Source: DATBVX01 sp963695985
GTDB lineage: Bacteria; Pseudomonadota; Gammaproteobacteria; Steroidobacterales; Steroidobacteraceae
Direction of reading: 5' to 3'
DNA: 64,000 nt
Assembly (NCBI GenBank): GCA_963695985.1
Contig: CAVOIC010000009.1
Location: 62,001 to 126,000 of the forward strand
In this document: in pieces, positions 1 to 8,242 of the stretch
Layout: every line of letters starts with the position of its first letter
Position numbering within the stretch: position 1 is the first letter of the stretch
Notes under the pieces: model-generated
What the model was told of the DNA's origin: nothing
Database searches by the model: none
The model's input: the letters and a program-made list of their open reading frames with translations, nothing else
Position numbers and translations under genes: made by a program

Positions 1-2
1 TG

Positions 3-71
3 AGAACGCACACTTATGTCCTCGATTCGACCGACAGCGAACTGGTTGTCTTGTACGAATGGTCCGGGTAG
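3..71 (+). CDS. possible C-terminal tail of an upstream gene (partial)
   Basis: The first 66 bases, read from base 3, give a protein-like stretch ending in DSELVVLYEWSG and a TAG at 69-71. It has a mix of charged and hydrophobic residues, unlike the arginine/serine-rich junk of the other frames here. The start lies outside the window and nothing identifies the product. It could be chance. Confidence 0.3.
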   Translation, partial: RTHTYVLDSTDSELVVLYEWSG

Positions 72-342
72 AGTTCAGCCCGCGAATGCGCCGGGCGATT
101 CATTACTAAAGAGCCATGGCGAGAGCGTCCTGACTAAGCGAAGGCCGAGGGGGAGCGGCCTGGAAAGAAGCTGGCGGGCCCAGGTCAAACGCGGATGCGA
201 ACTCACAGCGAATTCGCCTCGCAGCTGGGAACTCCCTTCGAGGCACTTACTCTTCGATTGTAGAGACAGCTGGAAGATTGAACCGTATACGTCGGCGCCG
301 GCAGCGGCATCGGCTCGGACCTCAACGTAAACATCCACCGCT
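72..342. other. non-coding interval upstream of tonB
   Basis: I see no convincing gene, RNA or clear promoter here. An open frame covering most of it has an implausible serine/arginine-rich composition. The promoter of the TonB operon is expected in this interval, but I cannot point to good -35/-10 boxes. Confidence 0.4.
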
Positions 343-978
343 ATGGCATACGCCCCGGAATCACCATTTTCATCGCGCCGCCTGACCGCAATTTTTTTGG
401 TTGTGATCCTGCACGTGGTTCTCCTGTACGGCTTGAAGAACGGCCTCGCCCGGACGGCCATGGAGCTCATCACCGGTCCCGTCGAAGTGAAGATGATCGA
501 CGAGATCTTGCCGGAGGATAAGGAGCCTCCGCCGCCCCCGCCAAAGCTGGAGACGCCGCCACCGTTCGTGCCGCCGCCCGAGATCGCCATCGATATTCCA
601 GCCGACGCTCCTGCGCCTACGACTGCCATCAGCGTTGCCACCAACGTCCGACCGACGGCACCGCCGCCGATGGCGCCAGCCTCGACCGGGCACACGCCGC
701 CGCGTTCGGATCCGAGGCGCCCGCTGGCGCAGCCCGAGTACCCGCCGACGGCCCGCCGTCTCGGCCAGGAAGGCACGGTCGTGCTGCTGATCTATGTGCA
801 GACCGACGGCCGCGTCGCTGACGTCAAGGTTCAAAAGAGCAGCGGCTTTGACAAGCTGGATGAAGCCGCGCTCCGAGAGGCCAAGCGTTCCTGGCGCTTC
901 ATTCCGGCCAAGGAAGGAAGCACCCCGGTGGCCGAATGGGGCCAGTTCGCAGTGACGTTCCGGCTCACCGATCAGTGA
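343..978 (+). CDS. tonB: TonB family energy transducer
   Basis: TonB links the proton motive force, harvested by ExbB/ExbD in the inner membrane, to TonB-dependent outer-membrane receptors. The 211-residue protein has a short cytoplasmic N-terminus, one membrane anchor at about residues 12-31, a periplasmic proline-rich stretch from about residue 60 (a run of six prolines, then PPPFVPPPE), and a C-terminal TonB domain at about 130-208. That domain contains YPPTARRLGQEGTV and the SGFDKLDEAAL segment of the TonB fold. It is the first gene of a same-strand run with exbB, two exbD genes and two TPR genes, with short gaps that suggest one operon. The length is ordinary for TonB proteins of this type. 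Confidence 0.93.
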   Translation: MAYAPESPFSSRRLTAIFLVVILHVVLLYGLKNGLARTAMELITGPVEVKMIDEILPEDKEPPPPPPKLETPPPFVPPPEIAIDIPADAPAPTTAISVATNVRPTAPPPMAPASTGHTPPRSDPRRPLAQPEYPPTARRLGQEGTVVLLIYVQTDGRVADVKVQKSSGFDKLDEAALREAKRSWRFIPAKEGSTPVAEWGQFAVTFRLTDQ

Positions 979-1022
979 CGGTTCAACAAGGCTGACATTC
1001 TTCTGAAGAGGACAATTCGTTT

Positions 1023-1781
1023 ATGGAAACTCCCACAACACCAATCGCACCGGAAAGTCCTTATGGTCTCGAGCAGCTCTGGACGCAGGGCGATTTCGTA
1101 GCTAAGGGTACGATGATCCTCCTGCTGCTCATGTCGGCCGTATCCTGGTGGGTCATGATCACCAAGGCCTGGGATCAGCGACGATTGCGCTCGCAGTCGA
1201 AGCAAGCGGAGCGCGACTTCTGGAGTGCGGGAAGCCTCAAGCAGGCCATTGAGACGCTCAAGGGTAAAGACAATGCGTTTCGTGCCATCGCCGAGGACGG
1301 CATGCGTGCGGCCCAGCATCACGAGGGCCGGCTCACCGACCAGGTGGATCTGCACGAGTGGATCAGCCAGGGTCTGCAGCGCTCGCTCGACGGCATCACG
1401 AACTACCTGCAGGGCGGACTGCCGATCCTGGCAACAGTCGGTTCCACCGCACCGTTCGTCGGTCTGTTCGGAACGGTGTGGGGCATCTACCATGCCCTGA
1501 TCGCCATCGGCATTGCTGGGCAGGCGAGCATCGACAAGGTGGCGGGGCCCGTGGGTGAGGCCCTGATCATGACCGCTATGGGCCTGGCGGTCGCCGTGCC
1601 CGCGGTGTTTGGTTACAACGTCCTGTTGCGTCGGAACAAGATCATCATAGAGAAACTGAAGTACTTCGCGACCGACATGCACGCTTACCTGCTGAGCGGC
1701 GCACGGGTCGGTTCCGGCGACGCATCGGCCGTGAAGCCGGGTGCGCGCCCGGTGGGCGCCACGGCCGCGGCGCGCTCTTAA
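1023..1781 (+). CDS. exbB: MotA/TolQ/ExbB proton channel family protein
   Basis: This is the inner-membrane proton-channel subunit of the TonB system. It pairs with ExbD to power TonB. The 252-residue protein shows three hydrophobic segments (about 28-50, 135-165 and 183-207) with a cytoplasmic loop between the first two. The segment LATVGSTAPFVGLFGTVWGI is the family signature in TM2, and the TM3 region begins LIMTAMGLAVAVPAVFGYN. It starts 44 bases after tonB and is followed by two exbD genes, so its partners are encoded in cis. TolQ is an alternative family assignment, but the tonB and double exbD context argues for ExbB. Confidence 0.93.
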   Translation: METPTTPIAPESPYGLEQLWTQGDFVAKGTMILLLLMSAVSWWVMITKAWDQRRLRSQSKQAERDFWSAGSLKQAIETLKGKDNAFRAIAEDGMRAAQHHEGRLTDQVDLHEWISQGLQRSLDGITNYLQGGLPILATVGSTAPFVGLFGTVWGIYHALIAIGIAGQASIDKVAGPVGEALIMTAMGLAVAVPAVFGYNVLLRRNKIIIEKLKYFATDMHAYLLSGARVGSGDASAVKPGARPVGATAAARS

Positions 1782-1814
1782 GCGTCGACCGCGCAAACAA
1801 CGGAGGAAGTCGCC

Positions 1815-2255
1815 ATGGCGATGAGCATCGGAGGCACCGAAGAAGGCGCGATGATGGCCGAGATCAATACCACGCCGCTCGTGGACGTGATGCTCGTCCT
1901 CCTCATCATCTTCCTGATCACGGTGCCGGTAATCACCAAAACGATCAGGCTCGATCTGCCTCACGCGGTCAACATTCCGACCGAGACCAAGCCAGAAAAC
2001 ATCACCATCGCCGTCGACGCCAACGGGCGCTACTTCTGGAACGACCTGTCGATACCTAACCAGGAGGCACTGCTGGAGCGCCTCAAGACCATTGCCGTGC
2101 TGAAGCCGCAACCGGAAGTACACGTGCGTGCCGACAAGAATGTGCGCTACGAATACGTCGGCCGAGTCGTGGTCCTGACCCAGCGCTCCGGCATTATGAA
2201 GGTGGGCTTCATCACCGAACCCGACCGCGGAATTCGCGGCCAGCGCACGCGCTGA
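1815..2255 (+). CDS. exbD: ExbD biopolymer transport protein (first copy)
   Basis: ExbD is the single-span partner of ExbB in the TonB energising complex. The 146-residue protein has a short N-terminus, then INTTPLVDVMLVLLIIF, where the Asp before the membrane span is the conserved protonatable residue. A periplasmic domain follows, with EVHVRADKNVRYEYVGRVV. A GGAGG-like ribosome site (ggaggaag) precedes the ATG. It sits 33 bases after exbB. A second, clearly related exbD follows 16 bases later, as in clusters that use two non-identical ExbD subunits. Confidence 0.93.
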   Translation: MAMSIGGTEEGAMMAEINTTPLVDVMLVLLIIFLITVPVITKTIRLDLPHAVNIPTETKPENITIAVDANGRYFWNDLSIPNQEALLERLKTIAVLKPQPEVHVRADKNVRYEYVGRVVVLTQRSGIMKVGFITEPDRGIRGQRTR

Positions 2256-2271
2256 GCGGAGAGAAAGACTC

Positions 2272-2691
2272 ATGGCAATGCAGATTGGCGGCGCCGAGGA
2301 CCAGAGCATGGTGGACATCAACACCACGCCGCTCATCGACGTGATGCTGGTGCTGCTCATCATGTTCATCATTACCATCCCCGTGATGACGCACGCAGTG
2401 AAGCTGGACATGCCGCGCGGCCTCAACGTGCCGCCGCCGGTCCCGCCGGTAGTCATCGACATCGAGGTGGATTTCGACGGCACGGTGCTGTGGAACGGAA
2501 CTCCCGTGGCAGATGAGCCGACCCTGCTCAGCTATTTGCAGACCGAGTCAGTCAAGGATCCGCAGCCGGAGATTCACCTGCGTCCGAACAAGCGCGTGAA
2601 ATACGATTACGTCGCACGCGTGCTGGCCGACGCGCAGCGCCTGGGAGTCCGCAAGATCGGCTTCGTCGGCAACGAAGAGTTCATGGAGTAG
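2272..2691 (+). CDS. exbD: ExbD biopolymer transport protein (second copy)
   Basis: This is a second ExbD paralog of 139 residues, similar in layout to the first: INTTPLIDVMLVLLIMF with the conserved pre-membrane Asp, then a periplasmic domain containing EIHLRPNKRVKYDYVARVL. The two proteins are related but diverged, especially in the linker after the membrane segment (this copy carries NVPPPVPPV). A heteromeric ExbD pair is known from xanthomonads, where the second copy is needed only for some functions. Assigning such a division here is inference. Confidence 0.92.
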   Translation: MAMQIGGAEDQSMVDINTTPLIDVMLVLLIMFIITIPVMTHAVKLDMPRGLNVPPPVPPVVIDIEVDFDGTVLWNGTPVADEPTLLSYLQTESVKDPQPEIHLRPNKRVKYDYVARVLADAQRLGVRKIGFVGNEEFME

Positions 2692-2816
2692 CGGCGGCTG
2701 CGCGGCAGCATTCAGTCGCCGTTCAGTCCACCGCCCTCAGATTCAGAGCGCCGGGATGATGAGTCCCGGCGTATTCGTTTGTCCGGTCGCCCCGGCTAGT
2801 ACATGTGAGGAACGTC

Positions 2817-4088
2817 ATGAAGGTCCGGATCATCCGTCTCCTGTCCGTGGTGCTGGTGGCTGGCGCGCTGGGTGTGCCACCGCTAGGTGTCATGTCCTCG
2901 GCTTTCGCGGCCGACAAGCCAGCCTCTCAGCATGTCAGCAGCAAACTGGTCAAGCCCCTCAAGGCAGCCCAGGAGGCCATGCAGAAGCAGGACTGGGATA
3001 CAGCCCTCGCCAAGACCCTCGAGGCGAAAGCGACCGACGGGCGCACGCCTTACGATGACTACGAGATCAACGAATTCCTGTCTTTCATATACCTCAAGAA
3101 GAATGACTACCCGAACGCCGCACTCGCTTACGATGCCATTCTTGCAAGCGAGTTCCTGCCGGCGGACCAGCTCGAAGACCGCGCGCGCGTTGCTGCGACG
3201 CTTAACTTCCAGCTCAAGAACTACCCCAAGGCGGTCGAGTACTCGAAGCGCTGGGCCGAGGCCAGCGCCGGTTCCAAGCCCGAGCCTTACATACTGCTCG
3301 CGCAGTCCTACTACGTGCAGAACGATTACGCGAACGCGGTGAAGCAGGTCGAGGCCGGAATCGAGGTGGCGCAGCGAGCGGGCAAGCCGCTTGCGGAGCA
3401 GTGGCTGCAGCTGCGGCTCAGCTGCTATGCCGAGATGGACGACACCGCCGGCCTCAAGAAATCGCTCGATCTGCTGCTGCGCGAGCACCCGTCCCCGAAG
3501 TACTGGGACCAGATGTTCACGCTGGTCCGCAACCAGCGTGACAGCGATGACCGGACCACGATGAACCTCTACCGGCTCATGTATGACATGGATCAGCTCA
3601 AGCGCCCTGACGATTACGCCGAGCTGGCCCAATACACGTTCGACGCGGGCATTCCTGGCGAGACGGTCAAGGTCCTGAAGCGAGGGTTCGACCGGAATCT
3701 GCTCGGGGGCAAGGACGAACAACGCCGCCGTCAGTTCCTGGCCGACGCCGATAAGCAGGCGCAGAACGACCAGAAATCGCTGCCGACCCTCGAGAAGGAA
3801 GCCATAGCGGCCAAGACCGGAGACGCAGATGCCGTGCTCGGCATCGCCTACCTGAGCTACGACCAGAATGACAAGGCGGTCGAGGCGTTGCAGCGTGGCT
3901 TGCAGAAGGGCGGCGTCAAGCGCACCGACGAGGCGCAGCTGATGCTGGGTCGCGCGCTGCTCAGGCTCAACCGCGGCGATGAGGCCATCAAGGCGTTCCA
4001 GTCCATAGCGAAAGATTCAAAGCTTGCCGAAGTGGCGAATCTTTGGGCAATCTACGCGCAGAAGGGTGCGGGAACGCCGCCCGCCTGA
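2817..4088 (+). CDS. secreted TPR-repeat protein of the TonB cluster, copy 1
   Basis: This is a 423-residue protein with an N-terminal signal peptide (MKVRIIRLLSVVLVAGALG, with a likely cut after AFA) and helical repeats of TPR type throughout. Recognisable units include YPNAALAYDAIL, YPKAVEYSKRW and DKAVEALQRGLQKGG. I chose the ATG at 2817 because TGAGGA lies just upstream. A GTG at 2805 would add four residues and hide that site. It follows the second exbD by 125 bases. The next gene is an obvious paralog. Such TPR proteins accompany some TonB/ExbB/ExbD clusters and probably scaffold periplasmic complexes, but no activity can be read from the sequence. Confidence 0.82.
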   Translation: MKVRIIRLLSVVLVAGALGVPPLGVMSSAFAADKPASQHVSSKLVKPLKAAQEAMQKQDWDTALAKTLEAKATDGRTPYDDYEINEFLSFIYLKKNDYPNAALAYDAILASEFLPADQLEDRARVAATLNFQLKNYPKAVEYSKRWAEASAGSKPEPYILLAQSYYVQNDYANAVKQVEAGIEVAQRAGKPLAEQWLQLRLSCYAEMDDTAGLKKSLDLLLREHPSPKYWDQMFTLVRNQRDSDDRTTMNLYRLMYDMDQLKRPDDYAELAQYTFDAGIPGETVKVLKRGFDRNLLGGKDEQRRRQFLADADKQAQNDQKSLPTLEKEAIAAKTGDADAVLGIAYLSYDQNDKAVEALQRGLQKGGVKRTDEAQLMLGRALLRLNRGDEAIKAFQSIAKDSKLAEVANLWAIYAQKGAGTPPA

Positions 4089-4133
4089 AGAATAACGCCC
4101 TCCCAGCGTGCCAATTCCGAGGTGCAAGAGGTG

Positions 4134-5366
4134 ATGCGAAAGTATCTTGTCGTATGGCTGCTCGCGGCCCAGGCCTGCGCTGTGGGAGTGACGGCTCTGA
4201 TGGTTCCGACTGCGGCGGAGGCCCAGCAGAAGTTCAGCAAGGAGGTCGGTAAGCCGCTGAAGGAGGCACAAGCCCAGATCCAGAAGAAGAACTGGGACGG
4301 GGCGATGGCCAAGCTCAAGGAGGCCAATGGGCAGGCGACGAAAACGCCATACGAGCAGTACACGATCAACGAGCTGATGGCCTACGTGATGCTGCGGACG
4401 AATGATTCGGCCGGAGCCGCCAGGCTCTATGAGCAGAATCTCAATTCGGGCCAGGTGCCGGCCGACCAGGTACCGGGGCGTGTCAAGACGCTGACCCAGT
4501 TGTTCTTCCAGACGCGCAATTACCCGAAGGCCATCGAATACGGCAATCGCTGGCTCAAGAACAGCCCCGCCGAGAGCGAAGCGCATCTGCTCGTGGCGCA
4601 GTCATACTTCCAGCAGAAGGATTGCAAGAACGCCACCAAGTTCATTCAGAGCGGCATGGAGGCTGCCCGGCACGCCAATCAGCCGATCAAGCAGAACTGG
4701 CTGGATCTGAAGCTGTATTGCCAGGATGCGCTCAAGGACACCGAGGGTGTCATCGAGACGCGCCTGCAGCTCGTGCGCAATTTCCCCAGCCACGACCACT
4801 GGGACGCGCTGCTGACGACCATCTATAACCGCCAGGAGAACGACGATCTCACCACGCTCAACTACTACCGCCTGATGCTGGACCTGGACGTGCTCAAGAA
4901 GCCGAATGACTACAAGGAAATGGCGGAGATGGATATCAGCGCCAAGGTTCCGGGCGAGGCGCTGGTCGTGATGAACAAAGGCTTCGCCAACAAGGTGCTG
5001 GAGACGAAGGACCGGGAGCGCTACACGCGCCTGCTGAACAACGCACGCACGCAGGCACAGGCGGTCCAGGCGGATCTGCCGCGTCTCGAGCAGGAGGCGC
5101 GCGCTGACAAGACCGGCGAAGCCGATGTTGCACTGGGAATGACTTACTTCGGATTCGCCCAGTACGACAAGTCGGTGGAGGCCCTGCAGCGCGCCCTGCA
5201 GAAGGGTGCCGGCAAACGCAAGGACGAAGCGCAGATCGCGCTGGGCCGCGCCTACCTCAAACTCAACCAGAAGGACGCGGCGCGCAAGGCCTTCAAGGCT
5301 GTGCCGGATGATTCCAAGCTGGCGCGGGTCGCGGAGCTCTACGGGATCTACGTTTCCCAGTCCTGA
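4134..5366 (+). CDS. secreted TPR-repeat protein of the TonB cluster, copy 2
   Basis: This 410-residue protein is a paralog of the preceding gene: both share KPLK-AQ at the mature N-terminus, PYEQYTINE/PYDDYEINE, NYPKAIEYG/NYPKAVEYS, and DKSVEALQRALQKGAGKRKDEAQ. The signal peptide runs MRKYLVVWLLAAQACAV to about AEA. Start choice is uncertain between ATG 4134 and GTGs at 4131 or 4122. The 45-base gap after copy 1 suggests cotranscription. The pair probably arose by tandem duplication and could form a heteromeric periplasmic scaffold, which is inference. A GC-rich hairpin follows the gene. Confidence 0.82.
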   Translation: MRKYLVVWLLAAQACAVGVTALMVPTAAEAQQKFSKEVGKPLKEAQAQIQKKNWDGAMAKLKEANGQATKTPYEQYTINELMAYVMLRTNDSAGAARLYEQNLNSGQVPADQVPGRVKTLTQLFFQTRNYPKAIEYGNRWLKNSPAESEAHLLVAQSYFQQKDCKNATKFIQSGMEAARHANQPIKQNWLDLKLYCQDALKDTEGVIETRLQLVRNFPSHDHWDALLTTIYNRQENDDLTTLNYYRLMLDLDVLKKPNDYKEMAEMDISAKVPGEALVVMNKGFANKVLETKDRERYTRLLNNARTQAQAVQADLPRLEQEARADKTGEADVALGMTYFGFAQYDKSVEALQRALQKGAGKRKDEAQIALGRAYLKLNQKDAARKAFKAVPDDSKLARVAELYGIYVSQS

Positions 5367-5386
5367 GCGCTGACCCGTCGAATCCA

Positions 5387-5416
5387 GCGGGCCGCGGGCT
5401 CATGTCCCCGGCCCGC
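5387..5416. terminator. hairpin between convergent genes
   Basis: GCGGGCCGCGGG at 5387-5398 pairs with CCCCGGCCCGC at 5406-5416, with one bulged base and a 7-base loop. It lies just after the TonB/TPR operon and overlaps the stop of the convergent xdhC-like gene. There is no clear T-run, so a bidirectional terminator is plausible rather than certain. Confidence 0.4.
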
Positions 5417-6494
5417 GTGCGTCATGGCCCGTGGAAAATGGTTGCCCGCCGCGACCGGCGAGGACGGCGTGGATTTCGGCGACGATCGCCAGTGCGATGG
5501 CCTCCGGCGTGCGCGCGCCGATATCAAGGCCCACCGGACCATATAACCGCCCTGCAAGTCCCGCAGCCCGTGGCCCAAGCTCGCTGGCGAGTCGCCGCCG
5601 GCGCTCAGGTGGCCCGAGCAGGCCGACGTAACGCACGCGCGACTCCGCCAGCTGACCGAGATACTGCAGATCCGCATTGAGGTGATGGCTCATCACCACG
5701 GCGGCATCGAAGCGCGAGAGGTCGACTCGCGTGTGCAGCTCTTCGGCGGGTGCCGCGATGATCTCCGCCCCGGGAAAGTGCTCGCTCGTCGCGTAGGCGG
5801 GCCGGTGGTCGTACACGCTCACCGCCCACCCCAATTCCTGCGCCACTCGTGTCACCGGCATGGCATCCGGTCCGGCGCCCAGAATCACGATTTGGGGTGG
5901 AGGTTCGACGGCATTGGCGAAGACGGTGATCCGTGCGGTGTCGGCTTCAAGACTGAGCAATTCTGCTGACGCCCGCGTCTCTGCAGCACGTCGCAGGTAC
6001 TCGAGCATCGTGCGACCTGAACCGTCGTTGGCGACCTCGTCCTCGAACAGACAGGCACCGACGCGCCAGGCCGGACTCGTGGAGCGTACGATGGTCGCGA
6101 AGCAGATTCTGCGGCGCTCGCGCGCGGCCGCGACGATGCGGTTTAGCGGCCGGAAGTCATCGGACGGATCGAGGCGCTGCAGGAGAATGCTCATGGCACC
6201 TTCGCAGCCGAGCCCCAGGCCCCAGATCGGATCGTTGGAGGTTCTCAGGTCGTATTCCACGAGCTGGGCGGCGCCGCTCGCGATGACAGCACGCGCGCGC
6301 TCCAGCAAGTCGGTTTCCAGGCAGCCGCCAGACAGCAGCCCACAGGCGGAACCGTCGCCATCGATCAGCATCCGGGCGCCTGCCTTGCGATAGGTCGAGC
6401 CTTCAGTTGCGACGACTGTTGCAAGGACCAGGGACCGGCCGCCGGTGCGGCGCGGCTCGAAGAAACCCAGCAGGGCAGTGAGACTCGAATCCAT
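5400..6494 (-). CDS. XdhC/CoxI family protein
   Basis: XdhC-family proteins help insert or sulfurate the molybdenum cofactor in xanthine dehydrogenase-type enzymes. The 364-residue protein has the N-terminal XdhC/CoxI domain (VVATEGSTYRKAGARMLI, then LLSGGCLETDL and WGLGLGCEGAM) and a C-terminal Rossmann-like domain (IVILGAGPDAMPVTRVAQEL, then AVVMSHHLNADLQYL). No molybdoenzyme subunit is encoded in this window, so its client is elsewhere or its role differs. It is divergent from the TetR gene. The reading frame is intact and the length is normal for the family. Confidence 0.88.
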   Translation of the reverse strand: MDSSLTALLGFFEPRRTGGRSLVLATVVATEGSTYRKAGARMLIDGDGSACGLLSGGCLETDLLERARAVIASGAAQLVEYDLRTSNDPIWGLGLGCEGAMSILLQRLDPSDDFRPLNRIVAAARERRRICFATIVRSTSPAWRVGACLFEDEVANDGSGRTMLEYLRRAAETRASAELLSLEADTARITVFANAVEPPPQIVILGAGPDAMPVTRVAQELGWAVSVYDHRPAYATSEHFPGAEIIAAPAEELHTRVDLSRFDAAVVMSHHLNADLQYLGQLAESRVRYVGLLGPPERRRRLASELGPRAAGLAGRLYGPVGLDIGARTPEAIALAIVAEIHAVLAGRGGQPFSTGHDARGPGT

Positions 6495-6575
6495 CGGCGT
6501 GGGATTATGCCAGCGCCGCCGTGATCAGACATTCAGCTGCACCCGAGATTGCACCGAACGGGCTGTCGGCATAAA

Positions 6576-6591
6576 TTAACCGAGCGTTTAA
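6576..6591. promoter_or_regulatory. candidate TetR operator palindrome
   Basis: TTAACCGAGCGTTTAA is an imperfect 16-base palindrome (12 of 16 positions symmetric), lying 15 bases before the TetR start codon in the region divergent from the XdhC gene. Its place and symmetry fit an autoregulatory TetR site. Binding is inferred. Confidence 0.5.
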
Positions 6592-6606
6592 CTGTTGGAG
6601 CAGTGG

Positions 6607-7275
6607 ATGAGTCGCGCGGCACGCACGGTCGCTGGCCGCCGCGCAGGGCGGCCGCGTACCGGCAATGACCCTCAGGTGCGCGAGGCACTGCTGGAGTCGG
6701 CACGCACGCTGTTCCTGCGGCACGGCTTCAGGGCCGTGTCCAGTCGCCAGATTGCCGCCGCGGCGGGCGTCAATGCCGCGATGATTCATTATTACTTCCA
6801 GGACAAGAACGGCCTGTACCGCGCCATGCTCGAGACGGCGATCGTGCCCGTGATTACGCGGATCGGCGCGATGCTCGCTGAGCGAGGCGGGGCGGACATC
6901 GAAGGATTGGCGCGCACCTACATGCAAGTGCTCGCGGCCAATACGTGGGTGCCGGGACTGATTGTGCGCGAAGTGTTCGCAGCGGACGGCTCCTTTCGTC
7001 AGGTTTTCATTCGCGACTTCGCCGGTCGCTTCGCGCCGTCGTTGCGCACGGTCATCGCCCGCGAGATCGCTGCCGGACGTTTGCGCCGCGACCTCGAGCC
7101 TTCGCTGACCTTGATCGCGTTATTGAGTCTGGCGTTGTTCCCGTTCATTTCGCTGCCGATTACAAGCCGCGTGCTGGACCTCGATACCAGTGCATCGGGA
7201 ATCGAAAGGCTCATCGCGCACACGGTGCGGGTATTTCTCGACGGCGTAGCCGCGAAGGAGGGCTCCAATGCGTAG
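6607..7275 (+). CDS. TetR/AcrR family transcriptional regulator
   Basis: This 222-residue repressor has an N-terminal helix-turn-helix at about residues 40-65 (SSRQIAAAAGVNAAMIHYYF, the usual TetR recognition motif) and a C-terminal ligand/dimer domain. The ATG at 6607 is favoured by TTGGAG six bases upstream. An in-frame TTG overlapping that site is unlikely to be used. It is the first gene of an operon with a membrane-fusion adaptor (8-base overlap), an ABC ATPase and an ABC-2 permease. This resembles the E. coli cecR-ybhGFSR arrangement, so it probably controls this exporter and itself through the palindrome just upstream. Confidence 0.88.
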   Translation: MSRAARTVAGRRAGRPRTGNDPQVREALLESARTLFLRHGFRAVSSRQIAAAAGVNAAMIHYYFQDKNGLYRAMLETAIVPVITRIGAMLAERGGADIEGLARTYMQVLAANTWVPGLIVREVFAADGSFRQVFIRDFAGRFAPSLRTVIAREIAAGRLRRDLEPSLTLIALLSLALFPFISLPITSRVLDLDTSASGIERLIAHTVRVFLDGVAAKEGSNA

Positions 7276-8242
7276 TGCAGCGGTCTGCTGCGCGCTGGGC
7301 GGGCTCGTGCTCGTGGGTTGTAGCGGCAAGGGAGTTCCCGATGTGGCCTTGGGCACCCTCGAGCGCGACCGGCTGGAGCTGCCGGCCGAAGCGCATGAAC
7401 CCATCGTCGAAGTACTCGTGCACGAAGGCGATCATGTCGCGGAACGGCAGGTGCTGATCAGGCTGGACAAGGCAAACGGCACCTCCCGGGTCGAGGGCCT
7501 CAGGGCGCAGGCGAATCAGGCTCAGCACCGGCTGGACGAGCTGATCCGCGGGCCGCGCGCGGAGGAGATTCTCCAGGCGCGCGCGCGGCTGGACGGTGCC
7601 CAGGCGCAGCTCGAGAGCGAAAGTAAGGAATACGACCGGGTCCGCGAGCTTGTGCAACGCAGGCTGACCAGTCAGTCGAGCCTCGACCGCCAGCGTGCCG
7701 TTCGTGACAGCGCCGAGGCGTCGTTCAAGGCCGCGAAGGCGCAACTGACGGTGCTACTGAAGGGAACCCGCATCGAGGAGCTGGATCAGGCACGTGACGC
7801 ATTGGCCCGGGCACAGGCCCAATTGCAGGAGGCCGAGGTCAGCGCGCAGCGGCTCACGGTGAGCGCGCCGCGAGCCGGTGTGATCGAAGCGCTGCCGTAC
7901 AAGCTGGGTGAACGCCCGCCGGCGGGTAGTCCCATAGTCGTGATGCTTGCCGACGGCGTTACCTACGCACGCGTCTACGTGCCCGAGCCGCTGCGTGTAC
8001 GGGTGCAGGCCGGCGCATCTGCCAGCGTGTATCTCGACGGGGAAGCTCAGCCGTTCGAAGGGCGCGTGCGCTATATCTCCAGCGAGGCCTCGTTCACGCC
8101 GTACTTCGCCCTCACTCAAAAAGATCGGAGCCGCCTGAGCTATCTAGCCCGGATCGATCTCACAGACGAGCGTGCGGCGACGCTGCCTGTCGGCATTCCG
8201 GTTGAAGCCCGATTCGGCGGACCGGTCCGGGAGACGCCATGA
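7268..8242 (+). CDS. HlyD-type periplasmic adaptor, lipoprotein (YbhG-like)
   Basis: This is a membrane-fusion protein that would bridge the ABC transporter to an outer-membrane channel. It has 324 residues with a lipoprotein signal ending in LVGC (Cys18). A biotinyl-lipoyl-like half-motif follows (EAHEPIVEVLVHEGDHVAERQVLIRLD), then two long alpha-helical hairpin arms (about residues 75-190, rich in Q, A, R and E), the second lipoyl half (VSAPRAGVIEALPYKLGERPPAG) and a beta-barrel domain. GGAGG lies 6 bases before the ATG, and the start overlaps the TetR gene by 8 bases, so translation is probably coupled. Confidence 0.88.
   Translation: MRSAAVCCALGGLVLVGCSGKGVPDVALGTLERDRLELPAEAHEPIVEVLVHEGDHVAERQVLIRLDKANGTSRVEGLRAQANQAQHRLDELIRGPRAEEILQARARLDGAQAQLESESKEYDRVRELVQRRLTSQSSLDRQRAVRDSAEASFKAAKAQLTVLLKGTRIEELDQARDALARAQAQLQEAEVSAQRLTVSAPRAGVIEALPYKLGERPPAGSPIVVMLADGVTYARVYVPEPLRVRVQAGASASVYLDGEAQPFEGRVRYISSEASFTPYFALTQKDRSRLSYLARIDLTDERAATLPVGIPVEARFGGPVRETP

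Noticed and set aside
16..330. 104-codon open frame upstream of tonB
   Set aside because: Composition is Ser/Arg-rich without family features or a ribosome site, and it looks like a chance frame in GC-rich DNA.
972..2483. Long minus-strand open frame opposite exbB/exbD
   Set aside because: It is a shadow of the well-supported plus-strand genes. The predicted protein is His/Arg-rich and matches nothing.
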